NCBI GenBank assembly: GCA_964017065.1
Contig: OZ024789.1
Location: 831,764 to 895,763, forward strand
Direction: 5' to 3'
From: Haliclona indistincta
Lineage: Eukaryota > Porifera > Demospongiae > Haplosclerida > Chalinidae
Length of the DNA: 64,000 nucleotides
Shown here: positions 24,736 through 35,809 of the stretch, in pieces
Layout: every line of letters starts with the position of its first letter
Numbering within the stretch: position 1 is the stretch's first letter
Notes under the pieces: generated by a model
What the model was told of the DNA's origin: nothing
Seen by the model: only the letters and a program-made list of their open reading frames with translations
Database searches by the model: none
Position numbers and translations under genes: made by a program

Positions 24736-27700
24736 TTTTGAACATTTTGGGGCTACTGACTTTTCAATCCACGCTCCCCAGCATGGCGCCTCGCTGCTGT
24801 CGATGCTGTTCTGGAAGTTGCAAGAACTGTGTCTGCGTTAGGGACCAAAAGCCTTGTACCGACTGTCGACCGTCTCTGAGTGGAAACTGTTCGAACGTGA
24901 GCGCCCAGCTTTCCTGCTCCCAGTCCCAGTCCCAGGACACCCAAGACCTTCCCCCGACGCCGTCACTGGTGCCTTCGCCCTCGTCTACCAATGTCGAGTT
25001 ACTACCTGACCCGGTCTGTCTGCCGCCTCCATTGCCTTTGGCCGCCCCCTTGTTCTCTTGGGGTGAGTGTGAGACCTCCCTGTTCATGCAGAAGTTGGAG
25101 GAAGCATTTGAAGAAGTTATGCATTGGAAAAGAAATTTATTCCCAGTTCCCCTGGGAAATGCTGGTAAAAAATTTGTCCTGGAACTCAGTAGGCTCTTCA
25201 GGGCCTACGCTGGTGGCTCTGCCTTGGAATCAGTGGCCATGAAAGCCTGTCTTGTGATGCCCCCACTCCTTCTGCAAAAACCCTTCCGTTCCTCAAAGGA
25301 TAAGGACCATATTGCCATTTTACAACGGCGTCTTGATTCTTGGAAGAGTGGTGATCTGCTCTCGCTACTCTCTGAAGGTCGCGCTCTGCAACTGCGTCTC
25401 CCCAAACCTGCCCATTCTACTGACTCCCAGCAAGAGAAAGCTGCTCGATCATTTGCCTCGCTGATGTTCCAGGGCAAGATCTCTGCAGCAATTGATCTTC
25501 TCTCACGGAATGGGAAGGCTGGCATCCTACGTTCTGGGGACACAGTGGAGGTTGGTGAGCAGGGACCAATCCTAGTGTCTGATGCACTGAAAGCAAAACA
25601 CCCTCCAGCCAACCCGGCTCTCTCTCATGCTCTAATTGATTACCCTGATAGCATCCCGACAGTTCCACCAGTGGTGTTTGACCAGATAACTGGAGGGTCC
25701 ATCCGCCAAGCTGCTTTACGAACAAAAGGTGCTCATGGCCCCTCAGGAATGGATGCTCACAGTTGGAGAAGACTCTGTACCTCCTTTAAAGCTGCGTCTG
25801 ATGAGTTATGCAATTCTCTGGCTTTGGTTGCTCGGCGACTCTGTACCGACTTTGTACACCCTGCTGGAATTGCCTCCTTCTTGGCTTGTAGGCTGATTGC
25901 CCTTGATAAATCTCCTGGTATCCGCCCAATAGGTATTTGTGAGGTGCCGAGAAGAATCATCGCAAAAGCCATTCTTTTTGTGACCAAAGGTGATGTTGAG
26001 GATGCAGCCGGCTCCTCCCAGATGTGTGCAGGGCAATTGGCGGGAATTGAGGCTGCGGTTCATGCGGTGCGTAGCATCTTCTCCAATGCTGAGACAGAAG
26101 CCATCTTATTGGTTGATGCTTCCAATGCTTTTAATTCCATGAATAGAACTGTGGCACTTCATAACGTGAGAATACTCTGTCCTTCCCTTGCTACCGTTTT
26201 AATTAACACGTATAGAGGCGCTGCAGAACTCTTCTTGGACAGTCAATCAATTCTTTCAAAAGAGGGTACAACGCAGGGTGACCCACTTTCAATGCCATTT
26301 TATGCCCTCGCCACGGTCCCCTTGATTGATATGCTGAAACAGCTGAATGATGCTCTCCAAGTGTGGTATGCCGACGATGCGGCTGCAGCGGGAAAACTTT
26401 CAGTGCTGAAAAGCTGGTGGGATGATCTGCTTCAGCTTGGTCCTGCCTTTGGCTACTTTGTGAATGCAAAAAAGTCCTGGCTGGTGACCAAAGAGGAACA
26501 TCTGAATGATGCGAAATTCTTGTTCCAAGATTCCAACCTGAACATTACTGCTGAAGGGAGACCTTATTTGGGTGCTGCAATTGGCTCGGTTAACTATGTC
26601 AAGCAGTGGCTCTTGAATAAGGTTAGAGAGTGGGAAGAGCAACTGCTAACACTGGCTGAGGTTGCAAGATCTCAACCGCAAGCGTCTTATGCTGCTTTCA
26701 TTCACGGGTACACACACAAGTTCACCTACTTGTGCAGAACTAATCCTGATATTGACCAACTTCTGGAACCCATTGAAAAGATCATTCGTACCCTTCTCAT
26801 CCCCACCTGGACTGGCCAGGATGCACCCAATGATGTTGTTCGCTCTCTGTTTGCCCTGCCTGTTCGACTCGGAGGTCTGGGGATCAGTAATCTGACGGTG
26901 TCTGCTTCCTTTGAATACACCTCCTCCGTGGAAATATCGGCTGCTCTATCTCAGGCAATTGTTGACCAACAACCAGAGTACACCTATGCAATCTTCGAGG
27001 ACCAGTGCCTTGCAAAAGACTCTGTCAAACTTGGAAGACGTAAACGCGCTAGTGATTTGGCTTTATCTCTAAAGTCTGCGTTACCTCCTACTCTTCTGAA
27101 AGCCATGGAGTTAGCTCAAGAAAAGGGTTCTTCAAGTTGGTTATCTGCCCTTCCCTTAGAACAATATGGTCTGACCCTCCACAAAGGAGCTTTCCGGGAT
27201 GCCCTTGCTCTCAGATACGGTTGGACTCCTGCCAACCTACCTACGCATTGTGCTTGTGGGGCTGGTATGTCTGTAGGACATGCTCTCTCTTGCCCCAAGG
27301 GTGGCCTGCCAATTGCCAGACACAATGAGGTTAGAGATACTGTAGCTGGCTGGTTGGGCGAAGTCTGTAACAACACTACTGTGGAACCAACCCTGCAGCC
27401 AATCGCTGGTGAAGTCCTCCGTCATGCTACTGCGATTGCTGAGGAGGGTGCTCGGCTGGACATTGCTACAGATGGTTTTTGGGGTGGTCCCTTCGAAAGG
27501 GCGTTTTTTGATGTCTGTGTGTTCAATCCCCACGCTCCTTCAAACTCCAGTCAATCCCTTGCTGCCACCTACCGGAAACATGAGAAACGAAAGTGCCGTG
27601 CTTATGAACAGAGAGTACGTGAAATTGAGCACGGTTCCTTCACCCCCTTGATCATGTCTGCCACTGGTGGAGTTGGTGCTGCGGCAAACGTTTGCTATAA

Positions 27701-28011
27701 GAGACTTGCATCCCTACTGTCAGTAAAGTGGAACATGCCCTACTCCTGCTCTCTTGCCTGGATCAGGTGTAAACTCTCCTTCTCCTTGTTACGATCATCG
27801 ATCCAGTGTTTGAGAGGTTCCAGGTCTTCCCCTCACACTCCTGTGCATCCCTGCCATCTTGTGGCCTTCCATGAGTCTGGGATCACTGTGACCGGTCACT
27901 AAATCTATCATTTTGAACCTAACCTATTGTATATTTTTCTATTTCCTACATTAAAGTATATTATCTTGCAAAAAAAAAAAAAAAAAGTTATCATTAAAAA
28001 AAAAACAAAAA
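24736..28011 (+). mobile_element. Full-length non-LTR retrotransposon with restriction-like endonuclease
   Basis: A 13-bp target duplication ACTATCCTAGACA (24723-24735 and 28012-28024) and an A-rich 3' end bracket the element. It contains one long open frame. The 5' leader is under 50 bases. Other units have a single uninterrupted copy of the target. The intact frame and exact duplication suggest a recent insertion. Confidence 0.85.
24783..27902 (+). CDS. LINE polyprotein: Cys-rich N-terminus, reverse transcriptase, C-terminal nuclease
   Basis: The first ATG of the transcript-sense frame is at 24783 and gives 1039 aa; the longer frame uses TTG at 24738. Residues ~5-28 form a cysteine cluster (CCRCCSGSCKNCVC...PCTDC), probably nucleic-acid binding. 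A Pro/Ser-rich linker follows. The reverse transcriptase spans about 370-620, with VDASNAF, TTQGDPLS and the catalytic YADD at ~529-532. Near 822-840 is an H-C-A-C-G...H-A-L-x-C knuckle, followed by RLDIATDGF and FFDVCVF (~890-910), which fit the PD-(D/E)XK restriction-like endonuclease of R2/NeSL-type LINEs. No apurinic endonuclease is present. It reads open throughout and may be active. Clade assignment would need a tree. Confidence 0.8.
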   Translation: MAPRCCRCCSGSCKNCVCVRDQKPCTDCRPSLSGNCSNVSAQLSCSQSQSQDTQDLPPTPSLVPSPSSTNVELLPDPVCLPPPLPLAAPLFSWGECETSLFMQKLEEAFEEVMHWKRNLFPVPLGNAGKKFVLELSRLFRAYAGGSALESVAMKACLVMPPLLLQKPFRSSKDKDHIAILQRRLDSWKSGDLLSLLSEGRALQLRLPKPAHSTDSQQEKAARSFASLMFQGKISAAIDLLSRNGKAGILRSGDTVEVGEQGPILVSDALKAKHPPANPALSHALIDYPDSIPTVPPVVFDQITGGSIRQAALRTKGAHGPSGMDAHSWRRLCTSFKAASDELCNSLALVARRLCTDFVHPAGIASFLACRLIALDKSPGIRPIGICEVPRRIIAKAILFVTKGDVEDAAGSSQMCAGQLAGIEAAVHAVRSIFSNAETEAILLVDASNAFNSMNRTVALHNVRILCPSLATVLINTYRGAAELFLDSQSILSKEGTTQGDPLSMPFYALATVPLIDMLKQLNDALQVWYADDAAAAGKLSVLKSWWDDLLQLGPAFGYFVNAKKSWLVTKEEHLNDAKFLFQDSNLNITAEGRPYLGAAIGSVNYVKQWLLNKVREWEEQLLTLAEVARSQPQASYAAFIHGYTHKFTYLCRTNPDIDQLLEPIEKIIRTLLIPTWTGQDAPNDVVRSLFALPVRLGGLGISNLTVSASFEYTSSVEISAALSQAIVDQQPEYTYAIFEDQCLAKDSVKLGRRKRASDLALSLKSALPPTLLKAMELAQEKGSSSWLSALPLEQYGLTLHKGAFRDALALRYGWTPANLPTHCACGAGMSVGHALSCPKGGLPIARHNEVRDTVAGWLGEVCNNTTVEPTLQPIAGEVLRHATAIAEEGARLDIATDGFWGGPFERAFFDVCVFNPHAPSNSSQSLAATYRKHEKRKCRAYEQRVREIEHGSFTPLIMSATGGVGAAANVCYKRLASLLSVKWNMPYSCSLAWIRCKLSFSLLRSSIQCLRGSRSSPHTPVHPCHLVAFHESGITVTGH

Positions 28012-30389
28012 ACTATCCTAGACAAAGAGAGAGAGAATGAAAAATATCAGAGCCCGAGTATAATCAAAAAATTCCAAGTATTAAAAGTTTTGTCACTGAC
28101 AAAATAAAATATGGTGCGTGTATCGTGTAGGCTGAGAAAATTAAGTTGACCAAAATTAATCCAGTTACATGGTCTATTCATAGTATGATAGCATAAAGTA
28201 GAGATTAATTTTGATAGTGAATGATGATGGTCTATAGCTTACCGACCAGAATAGAGATCTTATAGTGAAGTATCTCTTACAAGCTGTAGTTAACTCAAGA
28301 AGCAGTTTAACTGATGTATCTAGTCTTCTACAATGAAGCAACTCTGATCTCAATGACTGATACTGCTCACACCATGCTTGCCTGCAGTAGAGATAAACAC
28401 CACCATTATTACTATAAACCAGCTCACGGCAATGTGACGTGATGGCTAGCACTATGTGGCATCAAAATATTATAGTATGACACGTTGCCTGACAATTATC
28501 AATGCAGTGCAAACTACTGAGTCACATTGTAAACTAGTGTGATGGTATTAATGAAGGGGTGGGGCTAGTTCACTCACTGTTTATCAGTGTGTGTGTCATT
28601 GTTAGTCGTCTGTTGATGTGATGATGTGTCTTGACAACAACACTCCTACACACAATGATGAACAGGTTAGTGTATCATGGAGACAGTACTGGTTTAACAT
28701 CATTGAATTCTATGATTCCATAAACGTTCATGTGCTAAAAGTTTGACAACACATTGCAGGCTTTGCTCAGTCATGATATATTTTCTTATTTTCTCGAATT
28801 ATGTTCTTGCAGGTTTGATACCTTTTATCGATTATCTTTAGCATTTGCCTAACAAACATGCAAATGTTGCTCAAATTTGATGACAGATGCCTAAATCTAG
28901 GAACTCTAGCTTGCTCTAAAAATGACCTAATTTTACAGTAGATCAAAACTGAAATAATTATGAGCTGTCTAATTTTAGGCATGCTAGATTTCAAAAACTG
29001 AAAGTTCAGGTAAGCATGCCTAAATAAAGGCATGTAGTCCTATTATTGCTAAAAAATTAATATGGTCGTGATTATTTAGACAAAATTGCCTAAATTTAGG
29101 CATGCATTATTATACTTTGGTCGTTTTTTAGGTATGTACTAAAGAATTTCTACGAAATGGTCTAAAACCTGTAAAAATATAATTGGACGAAATAAATTTA
29201 ACATGTTGTCCAAGGACAGAATATACTTCCAACTACCTATGGTCTACAGAATTTTAAATGCTTGTACTACTATCTGCTAAATGTATCATCTGATTATTGC
29301 GCAATACCTTAGCTATGTCACAGCATGCTCACTCACTATTATCATCTGACTATCACATGATACGACTGCTATGTCACATGATCACTCACTATTCTGTAGT
29401 CCTCTAGTGCACCGGTAAAGGGACGATGAAAGTAGGTGTGGTCCTTGAGTACGTATATCTCCAGTGGCACAGTCTCCACCCTCACACTCTCTCCCTCACC
29501 TCCTCCACCTCCCTCTATCACCACCTCACTCAGTCCCAGACTAAGTGTGCTGCTCCATTTCTCGTCATGAGCTAGCAGTAATCTCTCTCTCAGTCCTCTC
29601 TCATCCAGTGAGCTACTGAAACTACCTCTGAAATCTCCCGGTGTACCTTGTTTCAATGCTGTCTGCTTGTCAGGAGAGACCTTGTCCAGACTGCTCGTGC
29701 TCTTACTGAGCTTCTCTCGCTGTGAGAGGAGTCCACCAGCTACTGAGCTGCCTCTAGTTGCTGACAGGTAAGGTGAGTTAGTGTGTGCATCTGTGTCGCT
29801 GATGTGTAATGAGGGAGGAGGGGCTCTTGCTGGATCAGCTGGTAGAGCAGGGTCTCTTTTTTTTTCTTTCTTTAATAGAATTTAGCAGAGCAAGGAACAG
29901 AACAAATAGCAACTTAATGCTAATGAATAAGTCTGTCCAGAAGTAAAACTACAAAATACAGGTGACAAGAAAAATACAACTAATTAAAAAACCGAGTAAC
30001 AGACAACTTAAACAAACGATTACAAGACAATAAAGTGATATTGAAAGGAAGACTGTTCCACAAATGACATACAGAAACAAAAAAGGAAGATTGAAATGAT
30101 TTAGTTCTTGCAAATGGAATAGAGGCGGCGTGTTTGAGGGTAGAAGAACGAGTATTACTCACGGGAGAAGAGAAATAGGCAGACGGCAGAATTATAGATT
30201 GATTCCTTAGAATCCTGCGACAGAGCAACACTTTTTGGATCTTACGGCGAGTAGCTAAGTCAGACCAACCAAGGTGAGACAAAGGAGAAGGGCTGGACCA
30301 ACACTTAGTGCAGATCTTAGCAGCAAATTTGTTAGTGGACTCCAATTTGTTTCTACGGACTGACGTAGAGGGATCCCAAACACCACAAC

Positions 30390-31047
30390 AACAAGTAAAG
30401 TAAAAAAGCTTTAATAAAAAAACTGGAAAGTGTAGGGATGACTCTTAAAAAAGGAAAGGAACAAGATGGGATGATGCTTGCAAAAGTAAAGGAACAAGAT
30501 GGAATAATGCTAAGCTTGCAAATGTAAAAGTCCCAAGTATCCCTACATCAGCGGCTTGCTGCGACGCAACTGACAAATACGGAATCCTCTTCCTATACCT
30601 TTACAATTGTCGATTTCTTCATCGGACTGCGTCCTCCAAACACAGCTATCTGCAGCTTATTTACAACTGTCAACTACTTCATCGGACTGCGTCCTCCTAA
30701 ACACAGATACCTCTAGTTATTTACAACCATCAATTACTTGATCGGACTGCGTCCTCCAAACACAGATACATCTAGTTATTTACAACTGTCAACTACTTCA
30801 TCGGACTGCGTCCTCCTAAACACATATACCTCTAGTTATTTACAACCGTCAATTACTCCATCGGACTGCGTCCTCCTTCAAGCCGCTGATGTAGGGATAC
30901 TTGGGACTTTTACATTTGCAAGCTTAGCATTATTCCATCTTGTTCCTTTACTTTTGCAAGCATCATCCCATCTTGTTCCTTTCCTTTTTTAAGAGTCATC
31001 CCTACACTTTTCAGTTTTTTTATTAAAGCTTTTTTACTTTACTTGTT
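30390..31047. mobile_element. Foldback element with internal 60-bp minisatellite
   Basis: Inverted arms of ~165 bp (AACAAGTAAAGTAAAAAAGC at the left; its reverse complement ends at 31047) enclose five diverged copies of a ~60-bp unit containing CATCGGACTGCGTCCTCC and ATTTACAAC (about 30565-30880). The arms meet the repeats at a CCGCTGATGTAGGGATAC motif. No coding sequence is present. Confidence 0.75.
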
Positions 31048-32350
31048 CCTGTTACTTTTTTGATCACTATCAGTTTGAACTTATTATTTGTATTCTATGT
31101 TAGATGTTATTTCATTTTGACAACTCTGTGAGCAGCAGTTATACTAGTCTAGCAGATGTGAACGTGCACAGCTAGGGTCTGGAGAGTAAGGAGTGTAGTT
31201 TAAAATAATGTTTAATGATTATTACCAATCATTCATTGAAAGGTTTAAAATAGTAAAGAGGTTAAGGACGCAGACAGCAAAATATCAAGTCCAGGTATGA
31301 TTTGACAACATGATACTTGTTAGTACAGTAATGGATGAAGGAAGAGACTAATACTGACAACTCATGATGCTGCAAGCCCAATAGTACGAGCGAGCACGCC
31401 TAGTAGAACCTTGCTGATGTCAATATCACACTCACAGAGGCTTCTAGTCCTTTACAACTTATCTGCGTGGTGTAGGAACCTTACTCATACTGTGCGTAGA
31501 ATCTTGCTGCCGGTAACTTAGAATACTTGTTCACGTCTGGGTATGTCAGTTTTAACCCGCCATCTGAAGCTTTAACGAACAGATCAGTGTTACTTAGGGT
31601 ATAGTACTGCTCTAGACAAATTTCATACCTCTGGCTTGCGCGCTGAAGCGTCCAGAGCAGAGACAAAACGCGGTATTGATCGAGATAGCTACAAAACTGA
31701 TGTGGGCGGAGTTAATGATACGAGCGTCAAGAGGGTTAAATATTTAATGGCGTCTTCAGTCCAAAACGGCCCAAAAACCATGTTTTTCATGGATTACTCG
31801 CTTCTGGTAGTGTTTAATGCCTATCTAAGAAGTAAGTGCACTATTCCAGATGTATACACGTGCAATTGTGCAGGTTTGGTAGTGATTCGTTCACTCAGGA
31901 CAGCGCTAGGCTTACTGAAAGAAGAAAGAAGAAAGAAGAAGAAAGAAGATGAACAATTCGCGTGGGCGGCGATTTTTGTTTACCACTTTAGAAACGTCTA
32001 CTCGCTTCGCCAAAGGTATTTCCAAGCTCAGAACAATCGCTTGATCAATCCTAGATGTCTGGAATCTCGAGAAACGCTACAACAACGAAGATCTTCAACG
32101 GCCTCCCTGAGAGTCGCCATCTTGATTTTCGTCGACAAGCAAGCAGTCCCGGCGACTTTCATAGACTTCCTACAAGCGCTCGCACTTCAGATTCCCTTAG
32201 AGATAGTGAAAATGCAGTAGAAATGTATAACAGTGGAGATATGTGCGAAAACTCATTTTCACACATGAGTAGCCGCCATCTTAGTTCGAGGTCATCCCTA
32301 CATATCATTGCCGATCGGCAATGATAATATCATTGCCGATCGGCAATGAT
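31048..32350. mobile_element. Remainder of the insertion inside the LINE
   Basis: This stretch, with the foldback, separates two halves of the LINE codon series. Its right end is a tandem pair of 18-bp palindromes CATTGCCGATCGGCAATG (32305-32322 and 32331-32348). A plus-strand frame of 194 codons (31636-32220) is not recognisable and has skewed Lys/Arg runs, so I do not call it a gene. The direct flank overlap is only AA, so the mode of insertion is unclear. Confidence 0.45.
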
Positions 32351-33725
32351 AATAGTCAAGCTTAGGCAAAATGAGAGATTTGTATAATTGAGACAAAGAT
32401 TGCTTGTCACATTGGCTGAATGTCCTGTAGAGCAAACCAAGCCTTTTCCTGGCAGAGAGGCAGATATTAAAGACATGTCGGTTCCAAGTCAGGTCGCTAG
32501 ATATAGTGACTCCCAAATACTTCACCGAATCAGATATAGGAACAGGAGTGGAATTTAAGAGAATAGAAAGACTAGGCTTGGATCTCATACGTGAGATGAG
32601 GAGAAGCGTGCTCTTAGCCAGGTTGACAGAGAGGCCGGCTGAAGTTATCCAAGCAAGCAACGAGTCAACATCATGCTGAAGGATGGAGTTATCATCAGCA
32701 GAACAGAGTGCACGATAGAGCAAGATGTCATCTGCGTACAAAATTAGAGAGGAGCCAGGAGAAAGATGTAGATTTGCTAACGAATTAACGTAGATGATAA
32801 ACAGAAGAGGCCCTAAGATGGACCCTTGTGGGACACCTGACAAGACAGGGAGTGGAGTGGAAGAAGAGCCACCTAAGACAACCTGTTGGGAACGACAGGA
32901 GAGGTATGATTCAAACCAACTCAGCAGAGAACCAGAGACACCAACATCAGACAAGGAGGAAAGGAGCTTATGGTGGGGCACCTTGTCGAAAGCCTTAGAC
33001 AAGTCAAGGAAAAGAGCAGCAGAAGAGTGACCCTGGTCCAAGAGCCGCTGCCAGTCATGGGTGGCTACTAGAAGAGCCTCCTGAGTAGAGCTCCCAGGCC
33101 TATAGCCAAATTGACGGGGTGAAAGAATAGAGTTTGTTAAAAGATGGGCAAGAAGACGATTGAGAACAATACGCTCTAGGAGTTTAGAAGGGATAGAGAG
33201 AAGGGAAATGGGTCTGTAGTTGGAGACCAGATTTTTATTTCCACTCTTAAAAACCGGGGTGATATTAGAAGATTTCCAGTCCGAAGGAACAATACCAGTA
33301 GACAGAGACAGATTAAATAGACTACAGAGAGTAGAGGATATGGAAAAAACGGTGTTTTTTAGCATAGAAGAAGAAATACCGTCAGGACCGGAGGAAGTCT
33401 TAAGTTTTAGAGAACGCAACACATTAACAACCTCTTCCTCAGTACACTCAATAGAAGACAGTGTGGGATGGAAGGAGCGACTAGAGCCCAGAGATGGAAC
33501 TGAGAGGGGAGGAGTGTTAAAGCAACTAGAGAAATAAGAGTTTAGCAGATTCGCCTTAGACTTGGGAGACACAGCAGATACAGAGCCATTGGAAAGTGAA
33601 TGAGGAAGACGTTCACGATTCGGTGTTAGAGAGTGATAGACAGACCAAAAGTCTTTGGAAGATCGAATTAGCGTCGACATAGAGTTCAGGTAGGAAAATT
33701 TTGCCTTTCTAAGGATAGAGACCAC
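32351..33725 (-). pseudogene. LINE reverse transcriptase, interrupted near its C-terminus
   Basis: The frame shows the ordered RT motifs SSGPDGIS, NYRPISLLSI, LFLDLSKAFDKV, SGVPQGSILGPLLF and the catalytic YADD, followed by KYLGVTI. It ends abruptly after LILPKLDYY because an insertion begins there. The expected continuation (CCGVWDPSTSVRRNKLES) is found at about 30240-30385, and the terminal part LWNSLPFNI at about 30040. It is a CR1/Jockey-like RT in a dead copy. Confidence 0.8.
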
Positions 33726-33992
33726 AGAGTTACGTAAAGTCCGATACCTATTTTGGATAGCCTCAGAGAAAGAAGATTTACAGAGACGATGGTAGTAGTC
33801 AAGCTATTTGATTGCTCGACAAATTTCGGCATTAAACCAAGGCAAAGTTTTCTTAATAGTAAGAACCTTGGATGGGATACAATCGACCATAACGGACAAA
33901 AATAAGTCTTCCAGGAAGACCAGATTGTATCTGGGTCAGAGGTGGAAACATAAGGAGAAAAGTCTTCAAGAAGATCGTTAGCCCTCACCCAA

Positions 33993-34481
33993 TCAGCTCA
34001 GTTTGTTGTAGAGCCAGACCCTACGACGAATAGGCTTATGAGGACGAACTTGCTTGGAAAGAACTGTAGAAATACACAAGTGGTCAGAGTTACCAACTGG
34101 AGGGATGGTACTGCAGGAAACAAGATTAGACAGATCAGAAACATAGACATGATCAATAAGGGAAGAAGAGCGAATAGAATTAGAATTAGACATAGAGACC
34201 CTGGTGGGATCGGAGACAACCTGATGAAGATGGAATCCAAGCATAGTTGATAGAATTTCACTTGAGAGAGGAGAGTCAGATAGGAGATTGATACTAAAAT
34301 CACCAACAAACACAGAGGATTTTAACTGATTAGGGCTGATAGAGAGCAGACAATCCTCAAGATCAGTCAGAGAGTTTGAAGAGGATGGAGGGCGATAGTG
34401 TGCACCCACATGAAAAGGGCCGCCCTTTAGTAAGACTTCCACAAATAAAAACTCAAGAGAGGAGTGGGAAAAAGTGGACAA
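33993..34481 (-). pseudogene. LINE apurinic endonuclease, C-terminal part
   Basis: The frame contains HYRPPSSSNSL, VGDFSINL and GNSDHLCI, which match the GDFN and SDH motifs of exonuclease-endonuclease-phosphatase domains in CR1/Jockey-type LINEs. The N-terminal half with the first catalytic residues is missing (5' truncation), and a frameshift separates it from the reverse transcriptase frame (linker frame 33686-33988). Confidence 0.7.
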
Positions 34482-34846
34482 AATAGGGGTACTCTCATGG
34501 ATGTAACACAGAACACCACCACCATGTCGGTTTCTCTGGCCTTGTGTGTTTGAAAGTGTCTCTCTTTGTGCTGATCAGTAGCGGGCTACCCACAGCCATT
34601 GGTGTCTGCTTGTCGCCTGATGGAGAAGTTCTGGTTGAGGGGGTGTGATCAGTGCCTGCAGAAATCTCTGTTGTCCTTCTCGTTAGCTGGCGAAGTATTC
34701 AAGGGGATCTATTGCTCTGTGTGACCGTCGCTGGCTAGGATAGCCTTGTCCTTCACTCTCCGCTGGTAAAGAACACGAATTAACGTGAACCGTCTTCTGC
34801 CTGTCCTTCTTGCTCAGCCTGAAATCAGGTTCATCATGCATCCACC

Positions 34847-35296
34847 CTAGTCTGGCCGCTGCCCCTCCCCGCCTATTGAGTGGGTGGTGGACGGCGTGTA
34901 GGGTCTAGCAAACATTGCCATTCATAGTTTCCCAACCGACCAATCAGATTCTACTGCTCAAGATCTTGAGCAGTAATATTCATGGATCATGGGCTGGGTT
35001 TGATCGTGAATAATATTACAGGCTATGACAGAACAGCTACGGTGGCTAACAGTCGTGCTGTTGACGATGCTATCGAAAATAGTCACCGCGATTCAAGCAT
35101 AGATCGCTTAAACCAGCGCAGTGTGAGGCAATTCGTGCGGTAAAATGGCATTGAGGAATCCCCGCTTATCATTGCAATAATTAAATTATATACACAATTA
35201 ATATTCATATAAAATCGATGAATGGCAATGTTTGCTAGACCCTACACGCCGTCCACCACCCACTCAATAGGCGGGGAGGGGCAGCGGCTAGACTAG
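34847..35296. mobile_element. 450-bp MITE with ~79-bp TIRs at the exon 2 acceptor of C12orf56-like copy 3
   Basis: The ends CTAGTCTGGCCGCTGCC and its inverse extend as inverted repeats for about 79 bp with one or two mismatches. An 8-bp duplication CATCCACC (34839-34846 and 35297-35304) flanks it. The target is the intron 1/exon 2 boundary (CAG|GTGGATG in the intact copy), so the duplication re-creates the first exon bases but separates them from the branch region. The 8-bp duplication suggests a hAT-like or P-like element. Confidence 0.8.
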
Positions 35297-35809
35297 CATC
35301 CACCCGTGCAGTGAGTATGAGCAATTTTAGGCACCATGGCGGCCCTGATTACTGGTATCTAGCTTACTGTTTCTACAGACACGACGTCCTCTAGTTGAAG
35401 CGCTTTGTTTAGCGTCTTGGGCGGTATATATCTCAGTGAAGTAGAGTTGTACTGTGTCCAGCTAGTACACTGAACGTGTCTAGGAGCTCTCTTACCCTCT
35501 GGCGTCACTACCACACACGGCTCAGTGGAGATCACTCCCTCATAGTGGCTGGGAGGGAGGTTACGGTGCAGCAATGTGTCCAGGCGACCATCAAATCGCT
35601 TGGTCCTGTGCTGCAGCTGGTGGGCCATCCTTCACTCAGCTAGTGATGAGGAATGCGTGGGCGAGCATGTGCTTGTAGTAAACAATCACCATGGTAACGA
35701 ATAACATATCACCATAGAAACAAAACCACTACAAAAATTAATTTTGTGTAAAAGGCTACAAAAATTAGTGCTTTCACAAAAATTAGATTGATGATGTCTG
35801 TGAAGTGGT

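Larger units (their letters stand above)
29862..34540 (-). mobile_element. 5'-truncated APE-type LINE inserted in C12orf56-like exon 2 (copy 3)
   Basis: Read on the minus strand, the element runs from an endonuclease fragment through reverse transcriptase to an A/G-rich tail at about 29862. Other units read GGGTCTCTGGTGTGTTTG without a break. TCTCT occurs on both sides and is the likely target duplication. The element is itself interrupted at the LDY|CCGVWDP position by an insertion (about 30390-32350). Its coding parts are given separately. Confidence 0.75.
23311..35628 (-). pseudogene. C12orf56-like gene, copy 3, stretched to 12 kb by insertions
   Basis: All eleven exons can be traced: the stop is at 23311, exon 4 near 28245-28385, exon 3 near 28570-28640, exon 2 from about 29390, and exon 1 ends at the ATG at 35628. 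A 3.3-kb LINE sits in intron 4 (24736-28011), an APE-type LINE with its own nested insertion splits exon 2 (about 29862-34540), and a 450-bp MITE lies exactly at the exon 2 splice acceptor (34847-35296). Exon 1 also has frameshifts around residues 50-65. It cannot encode the full protein. Confidence 0.8.

Noticed and set aside
24738..24782. Extended N-terminus of the LINE protein
   Set aside because: It begins at TTG; the first ATG at 24783 starts the Cys-rich domain.
31636..32220. 194-codon frame as a gene
   Set aside because: No recognisable domain, low-complexity Lys/Arg run, and it lies in a transposable insertion.
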